A stretch of 64,000 bases of DNA, from NCBI RefSeq assembly GCF_036169555.1, contig NZ_CP108032.1, forward strand, positions 1,612,001 to 1,676,000, in the 5' to 3' direction. Positions within the stretch are counted from its first letter, which is position 1; every line of letters starts with the position of its first letter. Shown here piece after piece: positions 63,138 through 64,000 of this stretch. Made by a program: the position numbers and the translations under genes. This DNA is from Streptomyces sp. NBC_00306. Lineage in GTDB: Bacteria; Actinomycetota; Actinomycetes; Streptomycetales; Streptomycetaceae. Below the pieces are notes generated by a model. The model saw only the letters and a list, made by a program, of their open reading frames with translations. It did not search any database and was not told the origin of the DNA.

Positions 63138-64000
63138 CTACGAGGACTTGTCACCCTCGGTGTCGGTGTCGGTGCTGATGTCCGCGTCCGTGTGCGTGTC
63201 GACATCGTCGGCTTCGTCGGCGTCGTCCGCCTGCGCGTCGACGACATCGTCGCTCAGGTCGTCCTGCTCGTCGGCCTCGGCGACACGCACTGCGGTCGCG
63301 CCGCTCAGGTCGCCGTGATCGGCGTCCTGCGCGTCGTGCTCGTCGTGCTCGTCATCCGCGTCGACGAACTCCACGCCGTCCAGCTCGGCGAGCCGGTCGG
63401 ACGCGTCGGTGGCGCCGTCCTTGTCCGCCTCAAGCGCCTTGGCGAACCACTCACGCGCCTCGCCCTCACGTCCGGCCGCCAGCAGCGCGTCCGCATAGGC
63501 GTAACGAAGCCGCGCGGTCCAGGGCTGTACGGAGTTGGAGGCGAGCTCAGGGCTCTGCAGCGTCACGATGGCGGCATCGATCTGCCCCATGTCCCGCCGC
63601 GCCCCGGCCGCGACCAGCCGCATCTCGACCTGTCCGGCCTTGTCGAGCTTCTGCACCTCGGGCTCGCCGGCCATGGCCATGGCCCGCTCGGGCCGGCCGA
63701 GACCGCGCTCGCAGTCCGCCATGACGGGCCACAGCTCGACACTGCCGGTCATCCGCCGGGCGGCACGGAACTCGGCAAGCGCCTCCGAGTACTTCTGCGT
63801 CGCGTACGCGGCGAAGCCGGCAGCCTCGCGCACGGCGGCGACACGGGAAGCGAGCCGCAGGGCGATCTTGGAGTAGGCGTACGCCTGCTCGGGGTCCTCG
63901 TCGATCAGGTTGGCGACCATGACGAGGTTCCTCGCCACGTCCTCGGCCAGGCCCTTCGGCAGGCTCTGGAGTTCCTGGCGCACGTCCTTGTCGATCTCGT
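63138..64000 (-). CDS. Tetratricopeptide repeat protein with acidic tail (partial, start outside window)
   Basis: About 287 residues are visible and the N-terminus is cut off. TPR-like helices cover the first 200 (AAGFAAYATQKYSEALAEFR, AMAMAGEPEVQKLDKAGQVE). The last 75 residues are very acidic and His/Thr-rich (DDEHDEHDAQDADHGD, DTHTDADISTDTDTEGD). It probably mediates protein contacts. Its role is unknown. Confidence 0.85.
   Translation of the reverse strand, partial: EIDKDVRQELQSLPKGLAEDVARNLVMVANLIDEDPEQAYAYSKIALRLASRVAAVREAAGFAAYATQKYSEALAEFRAARRMTGSVELWPVMADCERGLGRPERAMAMAGEPEVQKLDKAGQVEMRLVAAGARRDMGQIDAAIVTLQSPELASNSVQPWTARLRYAYADALLAAGREGEAREWFAKALEADKDGATDASDRLAELDGVEFVDADDEHDEHDAQDADHGDLSGATAVRVAEADEQDDLSDDVVDAQADDADEADDVDTHTDADISTDTDTEGDKSS

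Overview
The window is very GC-rich DNA with strong third-position G/C bias, frequent GTG starts and the gene families and gene order of a Streptomyces chromosome (sepF-like gene, der-plsC-cmk-tyrA-aroH, scpA-scpB-rluB behind a parA, ald, pyrG, recN-nadK-tlyA). No rRNA, tRNA, insertion sequence or CRISPR array was seen. Most of the sequence reads as conserved chromosomal core. The first 10 kb reads as an accessory island. The genes at both edges run out of the window.

Region 1 (1-10.1 kb). On the minus strand lies an FxSxx-COOH peptide locus: fxsA (54-aa precursor ending F-N-S-A-L), fxsB (radical SAM/SPASM maturase with a degenerate metallohydrolase tail), an AAC(3)-family acetyltransferase overlapping fxsB, fxsC (TIR-like) and fxsT (ParA-like ATPase + TIR + NB-ARC + TPR, cut by the window edge). 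Divergent from fxsA is a DUF4231/SLATT membrane protein, and convergent with that is a SLOG-fold protein. The only in-frame TTA (bldA-dependent) codons I could find in the window are in fxsB, the AAC(3) gene and the SLATT gene, so this block is probably developmentally controlled.

Region 2 (10.2-22.7 kb). This holds a streptogrisin-type protease, DUF1684 and DUF5685 proteins, a SepF-like division protein (probably SflA), a glutaryl-CoA-type acyl-CoA dehydrogenase, an MFS exporter, a PAP2 phosphatase, an I78 inhibitor-like protein, a WYL regulator, an Rpf-like wall hydrolase and two unknown genes.

Region 3 (22.7-33.8 kb). The minus-strand run der, plsC, cmk, tyrA, aroH is followed by small DUF937, DUF952 and Rieske genes. 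Next comes a compact NAD-metabolism operon, pnuC, nadR-like, nrtR, ADP-ribosylglycohydrolase and nucleotidyltransferase, with a candidate NrtR operator over the pnuC promoter. A second nucleotidyltransferase gene converges on it with a 75-bp overlap.

Region 4 (33.8-44.9 kb). Here are a chromosome-organisation operon (parA, a basic helix-rich partner candidate, scpA, scpB, rluB), alanine dehydrogenase, a STAND/TPR ATPase, an ADP-ribose-type NUDIX hydrolase and CTP synthase.

Region 5 (45-64 kb). This holds a GH15 glucoside hydrolase, an FAD oxidoreductase, a PucR regulator, a higher-order tandem repeat (88-bp period), a GT4 glycosyltransferase, recN, nadK and tlyA. It ends with a siderophore-type ABC importer with a divergent lipoprotein gene and an iron-box-like site, a HAD phosphatase, a DUF1015 protein and a partial TPR protein.
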